From positions 62,001 through 126,000 of the forward strand of contig NZ_VWPH01000020.1 in the NCBI RefSeq assembly GCF_008630535.1: 64,000 nt of DNA, given 5' to 3'. The notes under the pieces are model-generated. The model was given only the letters and a program-made list of their open reading frames with translations, did not search any database and was not told where the DNA came from. Shown here one piece after another: positions 52,467 through 61,227 of this stretch. The first letter of the stretch is position 1; each line of letters begins with the position of its first letter. A program made the position numbers and the translations under genes. This DNA comes from Saccharopolyspora hirsuta (GTDB lineage Bacteria; Actinomycetota; Actinomycetes; Mycobacteriales; Pseudonocardiaceae).

Positions 52467-53332
52467 AGTTCACGCTGTCCGTGGCGATGAGCCCGCTGGA
52501 CCAGCTCACCGGGCTGGCCCGCACCGCGGAGGAGTGCGGCTTCGCCGCCATCGCCCTGCCCGATTCGCTGTTCTACTCCGAGCAGGTCTCCGCGGCCTAC
52601 CCGTACACCCCGGACGGCTCGCGGATGTGGAACGCCGAAACCCCGTGGGCGGACCCGCTGATCGCCGCGGCGGCGATGGGCGCGGTCACCTCGCGGCTGC
52701 GCTTCTACACCTCGGTGCTCAAGCTCGGGCCTCGCAACCCGGTGCTGCTGGCCCGCCAGCTGGCGTCGGTCGCCACGCTCACGGGGGACCGCTTCGGGCT
52801 CGGGATCGGGCTCGGCTGGGCGCCCGAGGAGTTCGAGTGGTGCGGCGCGCCGTACGCCAAGCGCGGTGCGCGCGTGGACGAGGCGATCGAGGTCCTGCGG
52901 CTGATCCTCGGCGGCGGGATGGTCGAGCACCACGGCGAGTTCTTCGACTTCGACCGCCTGCAGATGAGCCCGGCCCCGGCGCGTCCGGTGCCGATCTACA
53001 TCGGCGGGCACACCGAGGCCGCGCTGCGGCGGGCCGCCCGGGTCGGCGACGGCTGGGCCTCGGCGATGATGACGCTGGACGAGCTGCGCACCACCATCGA
53101 CCGCCTCGCCGAGCTGCGCGCCTCCTACGACCGGTCGGAGGTGCCGTTCGAGATCCAGGCGGTGTGCGTGGACCGCTTCGGCGTCAGCGGCTACCGCGAG
53201 CAGGCCAAGGTCGGCGTGACGGACGCGATCGTGGTCCCGTGGCTGTTCGACGGCCACGGCTTCGACGCCGACCTGCGCACCAAGCAGGACTCCATCCGGA
53301 AGTTCGCCGACGAGGTGATCGGCGAGTTCTGA
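52463..53332 (+). CDS. F420-dependent luciferase-like oxidoreductase, second copy
   Basis: 289 residues from ATG at 52463, overlapping the ltp3 stop by four bases. TIM-barrel LLM motifs include FAAIALPDSLFYSEQVSA, RLRFYTSVLKLGPRNPVLLARQLASVATLTGDRFGLGIGLGW and VPIYIGGHTEAALRRAARVGDGW. The family (TIGR03619-like) uses F420 or FMN. It is not a close paralog of the Rv3520c-like gene in this window. Position in the ltp operon implies a redox step in sterol side-chain metabolism; the substrate is unknown. Confidence 0.83.
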   Translation: MKFTLSVAMSPLDQLTGLARTAEECGFAAIALPDSLFYSEQVSAAYPYTPDGSRMWNAETPWADPLIAAAAMGAVTSRLRFYTSVLKLGPRNPVLLARQLASVATLTGDRFGLGIGLGWAPEEFEWCGAPYAKRGARVDEAIEVLRLILGGGMVEHHGEFFDFDRLQMSPAPARPVPIYIGGHTEAALRRAARVGDGWASAMMTLDELRTTIDRLAELRASYDRSEVPFEIQAVCVDRFGVSGYREQAKVGVTDAIVVPWLFDGHGFDADLRTKQDSIRKFADEVIGEF

Positions 53333-53373
53333 CGTTCACCCCGCGGAACCCCGCAACCCGATGGGAGGAAGCC

Positions 53374-53817
53374 ATGGTCGAGGGCGTGCACTGGTCGGCC
53401 AGCACGGAACCGCACCCGGCGCGCGATGCGGCGCTGAAGTCGATGAGCGCGGTGGCCCGCGGCGCGAAGGACGAGTGGGTGGCCCTGTTCGCCCCGGACG
53501 GCGTGGTGGAGGACCCGGTCGGCCCGTCGATCTTCGACCCGGACGGCTGCGGCCACCACGGCCACGACGGCATCGCGGCGTTCTGGGACCTGGCGATCGC
53601 CCAGGCCGACCGCATCGAGTTCCACATCCACGACTCGTTCGCGGCCGGGAGCGAGGTGGCCAACGTCGGCCGCATCTCGACCTTCCTCCCGGACGGCAGC
53701 ACCATGGACGCCGAAGGCGTCTTCGTCTACCACGTCGCCGGATCGGGCCTGATCCGCTCCATGCGCGCCTTCTGGGAGTTCGACCGGGCCATGAAGACCG
53801 TCCGCCCGGCGGAGTGA
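53374..53817 (+). CDS. Ketosteroid isomerase-like (NTF2-fold) protein
   Basis: 147 residues from ATG at 53374 after GGGAGGAAGCC. The segment WVALFAPDGVVEDPVG closely resembles the catalytic-Asp region of steroid delta-isomerase, placing the base at Asp47, and the C-terminal GLIRSMRAFWEFDRAM resembles its last strand. The fold is SnoaL/NTF2-like. An isomerase moving a steroid ring double bond would fit this locus. It is 41 bases behind the LLM gene and last in the operon. The isomerase activity is inferred from short motif similarity. Confidence 0.72.
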   Translation: MVEGVHWSASTEPHPARDAALKSMSAVARGAKDEWVALFAPDGVVEDPVGPSIFDPDGCGHHGHDGIAAFWDLAIAQADRIEFHIHDSFAAGSEVANVGRISTFLPDGSTMDAEGVFVYHVAGSGLIRSMRAFWEFDRAMKTVRPAE

Positions 53818-53830
53818 CCGGAACCAGCTG

Positions 53831-53868
53831 AAGGGGCGCCCCGGACCACCCGGCCCGCGGCGCCCCTT
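53831..53868 (+). terminator. Terminator hairpin after the isomerase-like gene
   Basis: AAGGGGCGCC (53831-53840) pairs with GGCGCCCCTT (53859-53868) across an 18-base loop, followed by TTC, 13 bases after the stop codon. Confidence 0.65.
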
Positions 53869-53893
53869 TCGCACGTCCCGCCCGTTCGTCCCG

Positions 53894-53935
53894 CGATTTC
53901 AATGGAAATCGGAGGTCCGATTTCCATTGAAATCG
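53894..53935. repeat. Family B dispersed hairpin, copy 2
   Basis: Arm CGATTTCAATGGAAATCGGA (53894-53913), GG, then its exact complement (53916-53935). It differs from copy 1 by a G-to-T change in the left arm that is matched by C-to-A in the right arm, so pairing is preserved. It lies between the convergent isomerase-like gene and cyp125, 133 bases from the cyp125 stop. Confidence 0.85.
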
Positions 53936-54068
53936 TTCATCCCTGTCTGCGGACAGCAGCCGCGACGGGCGACCGGCACCGATTGCCAGGCGGGCGCTGA
54001 GGTTCCGCCACTTGCACCGCCACGCACAACGAGGCTGGAAAACCTCATGGAAATCGCGGGAGTCATGG

Positions 54069-55295
54069 TCAGGTGTACTGGACCTGGACCTCCTTGATGC
54101 CGTTGAGCCAGCCGGAGCGGAGGCGGCGGGGTTCGCCGATGCGCTTGATGTCCGGCATGTGGTCGGCGATCGCGTTGAAGATCAGGTCGATCTCCAGGCG
54201 CGCCAGGTTCGCACCGAGGCAGAAGTGGGCGCCGGTGCCGCCGAACCCGACGTGCGGGTTGGGGTCTCGGGTGATGTCGAAGCGCTCCGGCTCGTCGAAG
54301 ACCTCCGGGTCGAAGTTCGCCGAGCTGTAGAACAGCCCGACCCGCTGGCCCTGCTTGATCGGCACGCCGCCCAGCTCGGTGTCGGCCAGGGCGGTGCGCT
54401 GGAAGGCCACCACCGGGGTAGCCCAGCGGACGATCTCGTCGGCCGTGGTCTTCGGCCGCTCGCGCTTGTACAGCTCCCACTGGTCCGGGTTGTCCAGGAA
54501 GGCGAGCATGCCGTGGGTGATCGCGTTGCGGGTGGTCTCGTTGCCCGCCACCGCCAGCAGGATCACGAAGAACCCGAACTCGTCGTCGGTCAGCGCGTTG
54601 CCGTCGATGTCGGCCTGCACCAGCTTGGTCACGATGTCGTCCATCGGGCAGCCGCGCCGCTGCTCGGCCATCTTGCTGAAGTAGCCGAGCATCTCCGCGG
54701 CCGCGACCTCCGGCTGGATGTCGTACTCGGGGTCGTCGTAGCCGATCATCTGGTTGGACCAGTCGAAGATCTCCTTGCGGTGCTCCTGCGGCAGGCCGAG
54801 CAGCTCCGCGATCGCCTGCAGCGGCAGCTCGCAGGCCACGTCGGTGACGAAGTCCCCGCTGCCGTTGGCGCGGGCCTCGGTGACGATGCGCTGCGCCCGC
54901 TCCCGCAGCGCGTCCTCCAGGCTCTTGATGGCGCGCGGGGTGAACCCGCGCTGCACGATCTGGCGCACCTTGGTGTGCTGCGGCGGGTCCATGTTGATCA
55001 TGATGAACCGCTGCAGCTCGATCTGCTCGCGGGTCATGCTGTCGTTGAACCGGATGATCGCGGTGTTCTCCCGGGTCGAGAAGACGTCGGAGCGCCGGGA
55101 CACCTCCTTGAGGTCTGCGTGCCTGCTGACCACCCAGAACCCGCCGTCGTCGAATCCGCCGCGCCGGTCGGGCTGGTCGTTCCACCACACCGGCGCGGTG
55201 CGGCGGAGCTCGGCGAACTCGGCCAGCGGCAGCCGGTCGGCGAGCAGATCGGGATCGGTGAAGTCGAAGCCCTCCGGAATGCGCGGTGCGACCAC
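54069..55295 (-). CDS. cyp125: Cytochrome P450 CYP125, steroid C26-monooxygenase
   Basis: 408 residues from a GTG at 55295 with AGGAGG five bases upstream. It is strongly CYP125A1-like: PEGFDFTDPDLLADRLPLAEFAELR, GFDDGGFWVVS, ELPLQAIAELLGLPQE, ILLAVAGNETTRNAI (I-helix), DEIVRWATPVVAFQRTAL and NPHVGFGGTGAHFCLGANLARL with heme ligand Cys359. CYP125 oxidises the terminal C26 methyl of cholesterol to the acid that FadD ligases activate. It is divergent from fadA5 as in Rv3545c/Rv3546. Unlike M. tuberculosis, no fadE28-fadE29-chsH2-chsH1-ltp2 genes follow it. Confidence 0.94.
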   Translation of the reverse strand: MVAPRIPEGFDFTDPDLLADRLPLAEFAELRRTAPVWWNDQPDRRGGFDDGGFWVVSRHADLKEVSRRSDVFSTRENTAIIRFNDSMTREQIELQRFIMINMDPPQHTKVRQIVQRGFTPRAIKSLEDALRERAQRIVTEARANGSGDFVTDVACELPLQAIAELLGLPQEHRKEIFDWSNQMIGYDDPEYDIQPEVAAAEMLGYFSKMAEQRRGCPMDDIVTKLVQADIDGNALTDDEFGFFVILLAVAGNETTRNAITHGMLAFLDNPDQWELYKRERPKTTADEIVRWATPVVAFQRTALADTELGGVPIKQGQRVGLFYSSANFDPEVFDEPERFDITRDPNPHVGFGGTGAHFCLGANLARLEIDLIFNAIADHMPDIKRIGEPRRLRSGWLNGIKEVQVQYT

Positions 55296-55329
55296 GGCTA
55301 CCTCCTAAGCGGGGAATCCGATCAAGAAA

Positions 55330-55343
55330 TGAAACGAGTTCTA
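55330..55343. promoter_or_regulatory. KstR-like operator TGAAACGAGTTCTA
   Basis: All eight fixed positions match. It lies 35 bases upstream of the cyp125 start. Confidence 0.8.
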
Positions 55344-55442
55344 CGCTAGAGAGAAGCACATTCCGAGGGTTCAGTAAACCCCTGTAACTCGGCCCGGATC
55401 GAGCAAGTTTCAGAATTTCCGATCCGACCCACCCAGACCCCC

Positions 55443-55472
55443 TTGTCGAACAATAGGAACATGTTCTAATTT
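55443..55472 (+). promoter_or_regulatory. fadA5 promoter with KstR-like box AGGAACATGTTCTA
   Basis: A -35-like TTGTCG (55443-55448), an 18-base spacer and -10-like TAATTT (55467-55472). The KstR-like box (55455-55468, seven of eight positions) fills the spacer and would block polymerase directly. It lies 37 bases before the fadA5 start. Confidence 0.65.
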
Positions 55473-55504
55473 TGATCGACGCTGTTGTCCGAAGGGAGGA
55501 CCAG

Positions 55505-56641
<1,137 letters not shown>

Positions 56642-56654
56642 GTCGTCCGGCACA

Positions 56655-56700
56655 GCCGTGAGCACTTTGCGGGGCTATGGCACCACGAAGTGCTCACGGG
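56655..56700. repeat. Family A dispersed hairpin, copy 2
   Basis: CCGTGAGCACTTTGCGG ... CCACGAAGTGCTCACGG around GGCTATGGCA. It lies in the 60-base gap between the convergent fadA5 and DUF4180 genes, 13 bases after the fadA5 stop and one base before the DUF4180 stop. Confidence 0.88.
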
Positions 56701-56701
56701 G

Positions 56702-57061
56702 TCAGGCACGCAGTCGGACGTCGAGCTCCTCCACGCCGGGCAGGAACCAGACGTGGCGGCCGCGGTTGGACTCGCGGACCAGCGCCTGCAGCGCCGAACT
56801 GGCCTCCAGGTGCGCGGAGATGTCGCCGATGATCGCCAACCGCACGTGGTAGTTGACGAACTTCTGCATCACCTCACCGGCGAAACCGCTGCGCAGGTCG
56901 AAGAACCGGGCGTCGAGCCGCGATGCGGGCAGCGCCACCACCTCACCGCCGTAGGACGCGCCGATCAGGTCCAGCGCGTCCTGCACGGTGGAGACCTCCG
57001 GCCCGTCCGCGTCGCACACCAGCACCTGCACACCGGCGCGTTCTTCCATCACATCAGCCAT
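56702..57061 (-). CDS. DUF4180 domain protein
   Basis: 119 residues from ATG at 57061 with GGAGG 6 bases upstream. The DUF4180 pattern is complete: VQDALDLIGASYGGEVVALPASRLDARFFDLRSGFAGEVMQKFVNYHVRLAIIGDI and SSALQALVRESNRGRHVWFLPGVEEL. The fold is a small alpha/beta domain with no known activity. Members often sit next to a small HTH protein, as here, where the upstream HTH gene overlaps by 8 bases. It probably works with that regulator. Confidence 0.82.
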   Translation of the reverse strand: MADVMEERAGVQVLVCDADGPEVSTVQDALDLIGASYGGEVVALPASRLDARFFDLRSGFAGEVMQKFVNYHVRLAIIGDISAHLEASSALQALVRESNRGRHVWFLPGVEELDVRLRA

Positions 57062-57503
57062 TTCCGACCTCCCCGGAGTGCAGCCCGCCTTCGAGCACGG
57101 CCTCCAGCAGGCGCAGCACCTCGGCGGTGTCCCCCGCACCACCGAGCACCACGACCTTCAACCGGTTCCGCTCCTCGTCGTAGACGGTTTGGACGCGCAG
57201 CGGACTCGATGCACCCCGAGCGGTGTTCACCCCGGCCAGCACGAGCGTGCCCAGCCGGTCGGCCGCGCTTCGGTCGACGCCGTCGATCTGCACGATGCTC
57301 GACACCTCCACCGACGTGGCCCCGACCGGTCCGGCCGACTCCGCCCGCCCGGTGAACGCCTCCAGGTCGGCACGCGCGATCCGGTACTGCTTGCCGATCC
57401 GAACCGCGTTGAGCCGACCGGAGCGGATATATCCCCGCACCGTGCGCACATGCAGACCGAGCAGGCCAGCCACCTGCTCCACCGAGTACATCTCTTCCGT
57501 CAT
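57054..57503 (-). CDS. Excisionase/MerR-type (HTH_17) DNA-binding protein
   Basis: 149 residues from ATG at 57503. Residues 5-50 are an HTH_17 (YSVEQVAGLLGLHVRTVRGYIRSGRLNAVRIGKQYRI). The second half is a small strand/helix domain (SIVQIDGVDRSAADRLGTLVLAGVN, RLKVVVLGGAGDTAEVLRLLEAVLEGG) that may bind ligand or DUF4180. TAAGTT 9 bases upstream and no ribosome site suggest a leaderless mRNA. An exact 11-base inverted repeat brackets this -10 element, pointing to autorepression. Confidence 0.83.
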   Translation of the reverse strand: MTEEMYSVEQVAGLLGLHVRTVRGYIRSGRLNAVRIGKQYRIARADLEAFTGRAESAGPVGATSVEVSSIVQIDGVDRSAADRLGTLVLAGVNTARGASSPLRVQTVYDEERNRLKVVVLGGAGDTAEVLRLLEAVLEGGLHSGEVGNG

Positions 57504-57535
57504 CGTTCCGCAAACTTACCTCAATGCGGAACGAT
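57502..57535. promoter_or_regulatory. Inverted repeat operator over the HTH-DUF4180 promoter
   Basis: ATCGTTCCGCA (57502-57512) and TGCGGAACGAT (57525-57535) are exact complements separated by 12 bases that contain the leftward -10 element TAAGTT. The left arm overlaps the start codon. This is a strong candidate operator for the HTH protein. Confidence 0.7.
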
Positions 57536-57603
57536 AGGGAAGGTTACGTAATGTGGACCACCTGCTGGATGCCTACCTCACGAACGTCCGCACCCGCCAA
57601 GCT

Positions 57604-57650
57604 CCCGTGAGTACTTTCTGGGGCTATAGGCACCAGAAAGTGCTCACGGG
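57604..57650. repeat. Family A dispersed hairpin, copy 3
   Basis: The best paired copy: CCCGTGAGTACTTTCTGG and CCAGAAAGTGCTCACGGG form an 18-pair stem (one G-T pair) around an 11-base loop. It starts 13 bases after the hsaB stop (leftward) and lies before the HTH promoter, so it probably stops hsa operon transcription. Confidence 0.88.
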
Positions 57651-57663
57651 ACGTGGACGGCCG

Positions 57664-58221
57664 TTAGATCCAGTCGTCGGGGTGCAAGCCGGTCAGGAAG
57701 GCTTCGAGGTCCGGGGGCGGCGGTTGCGACGTCGGGCCGAGCCCGGCATAAGCGCCGCGGTAGAACAGCAGCGGGCGTTCCGGCGTCGTCTCGCCGAGGG
57801 TGTCGACGCGGCCGACGACGATGTAGTGGTCGCCCGCTTCGTGCACCGCCTCGATGCGGCAGTCCACCCAGGTCAGCGCGCCCGTCAGGACCGGTGCTCC
57901 GGACGGGGCCGGGGTCCAGGGCACCCCGGCGAACTTGTCCTCGCCGCTGCGGCCGAACACCGTGCTCACCGGCTGTTGGGACTCCGACAGGACGTTCGCG
58001 CAGAAGCGGCCCGCGCGTTCCAAGACCGGCCAGGCGCGGGAGGTGCGGGCCGGGCAGAACAGGACCAGGGGTGGGTCCAGGGACAGCGCGGCGAAGGACT
58101 GGCAGGCGAAGCCCACCGGTCGGTCGCCGTCCACCCCGGTGATCACCACGACCCCGGTGCCGAAGTGCCCGAGGACCCGCCGGAACGCGGCCTGGTCCAC
58201 CGCGACCTGCCCCACGCTCAT
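57664..58221 (-). CDS. hsaB: Flavin reductase HsaB of the 3-HSA monooxygenase
   Basis: 185 residues. The HpaC/flavin reductase pattern includes FRRVLGHFGTGVVVITG, PVGFACQSFAALSLDPPLVLFCPA, GRFCANVLSE and DHYIVVGRVDTLGE, RPLLFYRGAYAGL, matching HsaB. It supplies reduced FMN to HsaA, which hydroxylates 3-HSA to the catechol 3,4-DHSA in ring A/B degradation. It is the last gene of hsaA-hsaD-hsaC-hsaB, with its ATG overlapping the hsaC stop. Confidence 0.93.
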   Translation of the reverse strand: MSVGQVAVDQAAFRRVLGHFGTGVVVITGVDGDRPVGFACQSFAALSLDPPLVLFCPARTSRAWPVLERAGRFCANVLSESQQPVSTVFGRSGEDKFAGVPWTPAPSGAPVLTGALTWVDCRIEAVHEAGDHYIVVGRVDTLGETTPERPLLFYRGAYAGLGPTSQPPPPDLEAFLTGLHPDDWI

Positions 58222-59117
58222 CGGGCGCCGACGCTGAAGTCGTGGCCCCACAGGCTGACCGCGGTGCTCTCGCGGGCGATCCAGTCCTCGTCGTCGACCT
58301 GGCGGCCCTCGCAGCCGAACTCCACGTCGAAGCCGCCGGGCGTCTTCATGTAGAACGACAGCATCAGGTCGTTGACGTGGCGCCCCAGCGTCGCCGACAT
58401 CGGCACCTTCCGCCGCTGCGCGCGGTCCAGCGTCAGCCCCACGTCGTCGACGTCGGCCACCTCGACCATCAGGTGCACGATGCCGCTGGGCGTGGGCATC
58501 GGCAGGAACGCCAGGCTGTGGTGGCGCGGGTTGCAGCCGAAGAACCGCAGCCAGGCCGGTTCCCCGTCGGCCCGGCGGCCGACCAGCTCCGGGGCCAGCC
58601 GCATCGAGTCGCGCAGCCGGAAGCCCAGCACGTCCCGGTAGAAGCTCAGCGCGGCGGCGTCGTCGTGGGTGGACAGCACCACGTGGCCGAGCCCCTGCTC
58701 CTCGGTGACGAACCGGTGCCCGTACGGGCTGACCACGCGGCGGTGCTGCAACGCCACCCCGTGGAACACCTCCAGGCCGTTGCCGGACGGGTCGGCGAAC
58801 CGGATCAGCCCGTTGACCCGGCGGTCCGCCAGCTCCTCCGGGGTGCCCTCCTTGTACGGGACACCGGCCGCGTCGAGCCGTTCCTTGATCTCGTCCAGCT
58901 CCGCCTCGGTGGCGACCTCCCAGCCGGAGGACTCCAGCCGGTCCTGCTCGCCCGGCAGGATCACCAGCCGGGCCGGGAAGTCGTCCATCCGCAGGTAGAG
59001 CGCGTCCGGGTCCGGTCCGCTGCCCTCGACCATGCCGAGCACTTTCAACCCGAACACCCGCCACGCCTCGACGTCGGTGGCTTCGATGCGCAGGTAGCCG
59101 AGCGAACGAATGCCCAC
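58218..59117 (-). CDS. hsaC: Extradiol dioxygenase HsaC
   Basis: 299 residues from a GTG at 59117 with GGGAGG 6 bases upstream. This is a type I extradiol dioxygenase with two vicinal-oxygen-chelate halves. The Fe(II) ligands fall at His145 (GLGHVVLST), His215 (GIVHLMVEV) and Glu266 (FDVEFG), the same numbers known for M. tuberculosis HsaC. It cleaves the catechol ring of 3,4-DHSA to 4,9-DSHA. It is the third gene of the operon. Confidence 0.95.
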   Translation of the reverse strand: MGIRSLGYLRIEATDVEAWRVFGLKVLGMVEGSGPDPDALYLRMDDFPARLVILPGEQDRLESSGWEVATEAELDEIKERLDAAGVPYKEGTPEELADRRVNGLIRFADPSGNGLEVFHGVALQHRRVVSPYGHRFVTEEQGLGHVVLSTHDDAAALSFYRDVLGFRLRDSMRLAPELVGRRADGEPAWLRFFGCNPRHHSLAFLPMPTPSGIVHLMVEVADVDDVGLTLDRAQRRKVPMSATLGRHVNDLMLSFYMKTPGGFDVEFGCEGRQVDDEDWIARESTAVSLWGHDFSVGAR

Positions 59118-59145
59118 GGCGGGCCTCCCTCCACGGGCCAAGGCT

Positions 59146-60003
59146 TCAGTCGAGCAGGAAGTCCTTGGCGATCCGGTTGAATTCGGCGAACTTCTCCAAC
59201 TGCGCCCAGTGCCCGCAGCGGCCGAACACGTGCAGCTGCGCGCGCGGGATCAGCTTCAGCGCCAGCAGCGCGCCGTCCAGCGGGTTGACGCGGTCCTCGC
59301 GCCCCCAGACCAGCAGCACGCGCTGCCGCAGCCGGTGCGCCTCCCGCCAGAGCAGGCCTTCCTCGAAGGTGTCGGGCTGCATGAACGACGCGCCCATCGC
59401 GCGCATCGCCGCCAGCGATTCCGGCGTGGACGCAACCGCGTAGCGCTCCTCGATCAGCTCGTCGGTGATCAGCGACTGGTCGTGGACCATGGTCCGCAGG
59501 AAGTCGGCGAGCTTCTCCCTGCTCGGCCCGGGCGGTGCGGCGAACGCGCTGAGCTTGCGCACGCCTTCGGTCGGGTCGGGCGCGAACACGTTCAGGCTCA
59601 GCCCGCCCGGCCCCATCAGGACCAGCCGACCCGCGCGGTCCGGGTGGTTCAGCGCGAAGCGCACCGCGGTGCCGCCGCCGAGCGAGTTGCCGAGCAGGTG
59701 CGCCCGCTCCACCCCGAGCTCGTCGAGCAGTTCGAGCAGCGCCGAGGCGCTGTGCGTGAAGTACTGGCCGTGCTCGGTGGGCTTGTCGGAGCGGCCGAAG
59801 CCCGGCTGGTCCACGGCGATGGTGCGGAAGTCCTCGGCGAACACCGGGATGTTGCGGGCGAAGTTGCTCCACGACGAGGCACCGGGGCCTCCGCCGTGCA
59901 GCATGACCACAGTGGACTTGGCCGGGTCGCCCGCCTCGTGGTAGTGCAGGGTCAGCCCGGACGGCAGCTTCGCGGTCCGGCTGGTGCTGTCGAAGGTGGT
60001 CAT
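59146..60003 (-). CDS. hsaD: Meta-cleavage product hydrolase HsaD
   Basis: 285 residues from ATG at 60003. Alpha/beta hydrolase with oxyanion HGGGPGASSWSNF, nucleophile Ser107 (GNSLGGG), Asp237 (GREDRVNP) and His265 (CGHWAQLE). It hydrolyses 4,9-DSHA to DOHNAA (HIP) and 2-hydroxyhexa-2,4-dienoate. Its ATG overlaps the hsaA stop by four bases. Confidence 0.95.
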   Translation of the reverse strand: MTTFDSTSRTAKLPSGLTLHYHEAGDPAKSTVVMLHGGGPGASSWSNFARNIPVFAEDFRTIAVDQPGFGRSDKPTEHGQYFTHSASALLELLDELGVERAHLLGNSLGGGTAVRFALNHPDRAGRLVLMGPGGLSLNVFAPDPTEGVRKLSAFAAPPGPSREKLADFLRTMVHDQSLITDELIEERYAVASTPESLAAMRAMGASFMQPDTFEEGLLWREAHRLRQRVLLVWGREDRVNPLDGALLALKLIPRAQLHVFGRCGHWAQLEKFAEFNRIAKDFLLD

Positions 60004-61172
60004 ACCATCGTGTCCTTCACGGGTTGGCCGAACTCGCCGGAACCGAACATCAGGTAGGCGCGTTCGAGGTCGTTGGCGGCGTGCACGCGACCGGCGTGGG
60101 CGTCCCGCCAGAACCGCTGGATCGGGGTGCCCGACCACAGCGCGCGACCGCCGGAGTTCTCGAAGAGGCGGTCCACCGCCGAGATCGCCCGCGCGGTGCC
60201 GCGCACCTGGTCGCGGCGGGCCCGCAGCCGCAGCGAGAACGGGATCTCCTCGCCCGCCTTGGCCAGCTCGTACTCCTCGGCCAGGTTGTTGGTCAGCTGC
60301 AGCCAGGCCGCGTCGATCTCGCTGGCCGCGTCGGCGATCCGCACCTTGGCGAACGGGTCCTCCTTGACCTTCTCCCCCGCGAACGCCGCGCGGACCCGCT
60401 TGACCTGGTGCTCGACGTGCGCGTCGTAGGCGCCCTGGGCCATCCCGATGATCGGGGCGGTGATGGTCGACGGGTGCACCGTGCCCCACGGCATCCGGTA
60501 CAGCGGCGCGGTGTTGATCTCGTGCCCGGGGCACTTGTTCTGCGACATCGCCAGGAAGCTCAGCGCCCGGTGCTGCGGGATGAACGCGTTCTCCACCACG
60601 ACGTCGTTGCTGCCGGTGCCGCGCAGGCCGACGGTGTCCCAGACGTCCTCGATCCGGTAGTCGCCGAGCGGCAGCAGGTAGGTGCAGAAGTCCACCGGCT
60701 TGCCCTCGTCGTTCTCGACCGGGCCGCCGACGAACACCCACGAGGCGTGGTCGCAGCCGGAGGAGAAGCTCCACCGCCCGTTCAGCAGGTAACCGCCGTC
60801 GACGATCTTCGCCCTGCCCATCGGCGCGTAGGAGGAGGAGATGCGGGTGTTCGGGTCCTCGCCCCAGACGTCGTCCTGCGCCTGCTGCGGGAACAGCGCC
60901 AGGTGCCACGGGTGCACCCCGAGGATCGAGGCCACCCACCCGGTCGACCCGCAGGCGCTGCCGAGGAGCTTGACCGCGGTGTAGAAGTCCAGCGGATCGG
61001 CCTCGAAACCGCCGTAGCGCTCCGGTTGCAGCAGCGCGAAGAAGCCGATCTCCTGCAACTCCGCGATGGTCTCGTCCGGGATCCGGCGCAGCTCCTCGGC
61101 CCGCTGCGCCCGCTCCCGCAGGTCCGGCAGCAGTCCCCGCACCCGGTCCACGACTGCTCGACTGTCCTTCAT
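60000..61172 (-). CDS. hsaA: 3-HSA 4-monooxygenase oxygenase subunit HsaA
   Basis: 390 residues from ATG at 61172; a longer frame upstream crosses the KstR-like box and is not used. It has the acyl-CoA dehydrogenase-like flavin monooxygenase fold (FFALLQPERYGGFEADPLDFYTAV, ACGSTGWVASILGVHPWHLALFP, GRWSFSSGCDHASWVFVGG, DVWDTVGLRGTGSNDVVVE). With HsaB it hydroxylates 3-HSA. It is the first gene of hsaADCB with a KstR-like site 25 bases upstream. Confidence 0.95.
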   Translation of the reverse strand: MKDSRAVVDRVRGLLPDLRERAQRAEELRRIPDETIAELQEIGFFALLQPERYGGFEADPLDFYTAVKLLGSACGSTGWVASILGVHPWHLALFPQQAQDDVWGEDPNTRISSSYAPMGRAKIVDGGYLLNGRWSFSSGCDHASWVFVGGPVENDEGKPVDFCTYLLPLGDYRIEDVWDTVGLRGTGSNDVVVENAFIPQHRALSFLAMSQNKCPGHEINTAPLYRMPWGTVHPSTITAPIIGMAQGAYDAHVEHQVKRVRAAFAGEKVKEDPFAKVRIADAASEIDAAWLQLTNNLAEEYELAKAGEEIPFSLRLRARRDQVRGTARAISAVDRLFENSGGRALWSGTPIQRFWRDAHAGRVHAANDLERAYLMFGSGEFGQPVKDTMV

Positions 61173-61196
61173 CGGCGCTCCCGTTTCCGCACAAGC

Positions 61197-61210
61197 TAGA
61201 ACATGTTCTC
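61197..61210. promoter_or_regulatory. KstR-like operator TAGAACATGTTCTC
   Basis: Seven of eight fixed positions match (final A is C), 25 bases upstream of hsaA. It suggests that hsaADCB has its own promoter although hsaF ends only 55 bases upstream. Confidence 0.7.
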
Positions 61211-61227
61211 GTATGGTGCCGCTGGGC

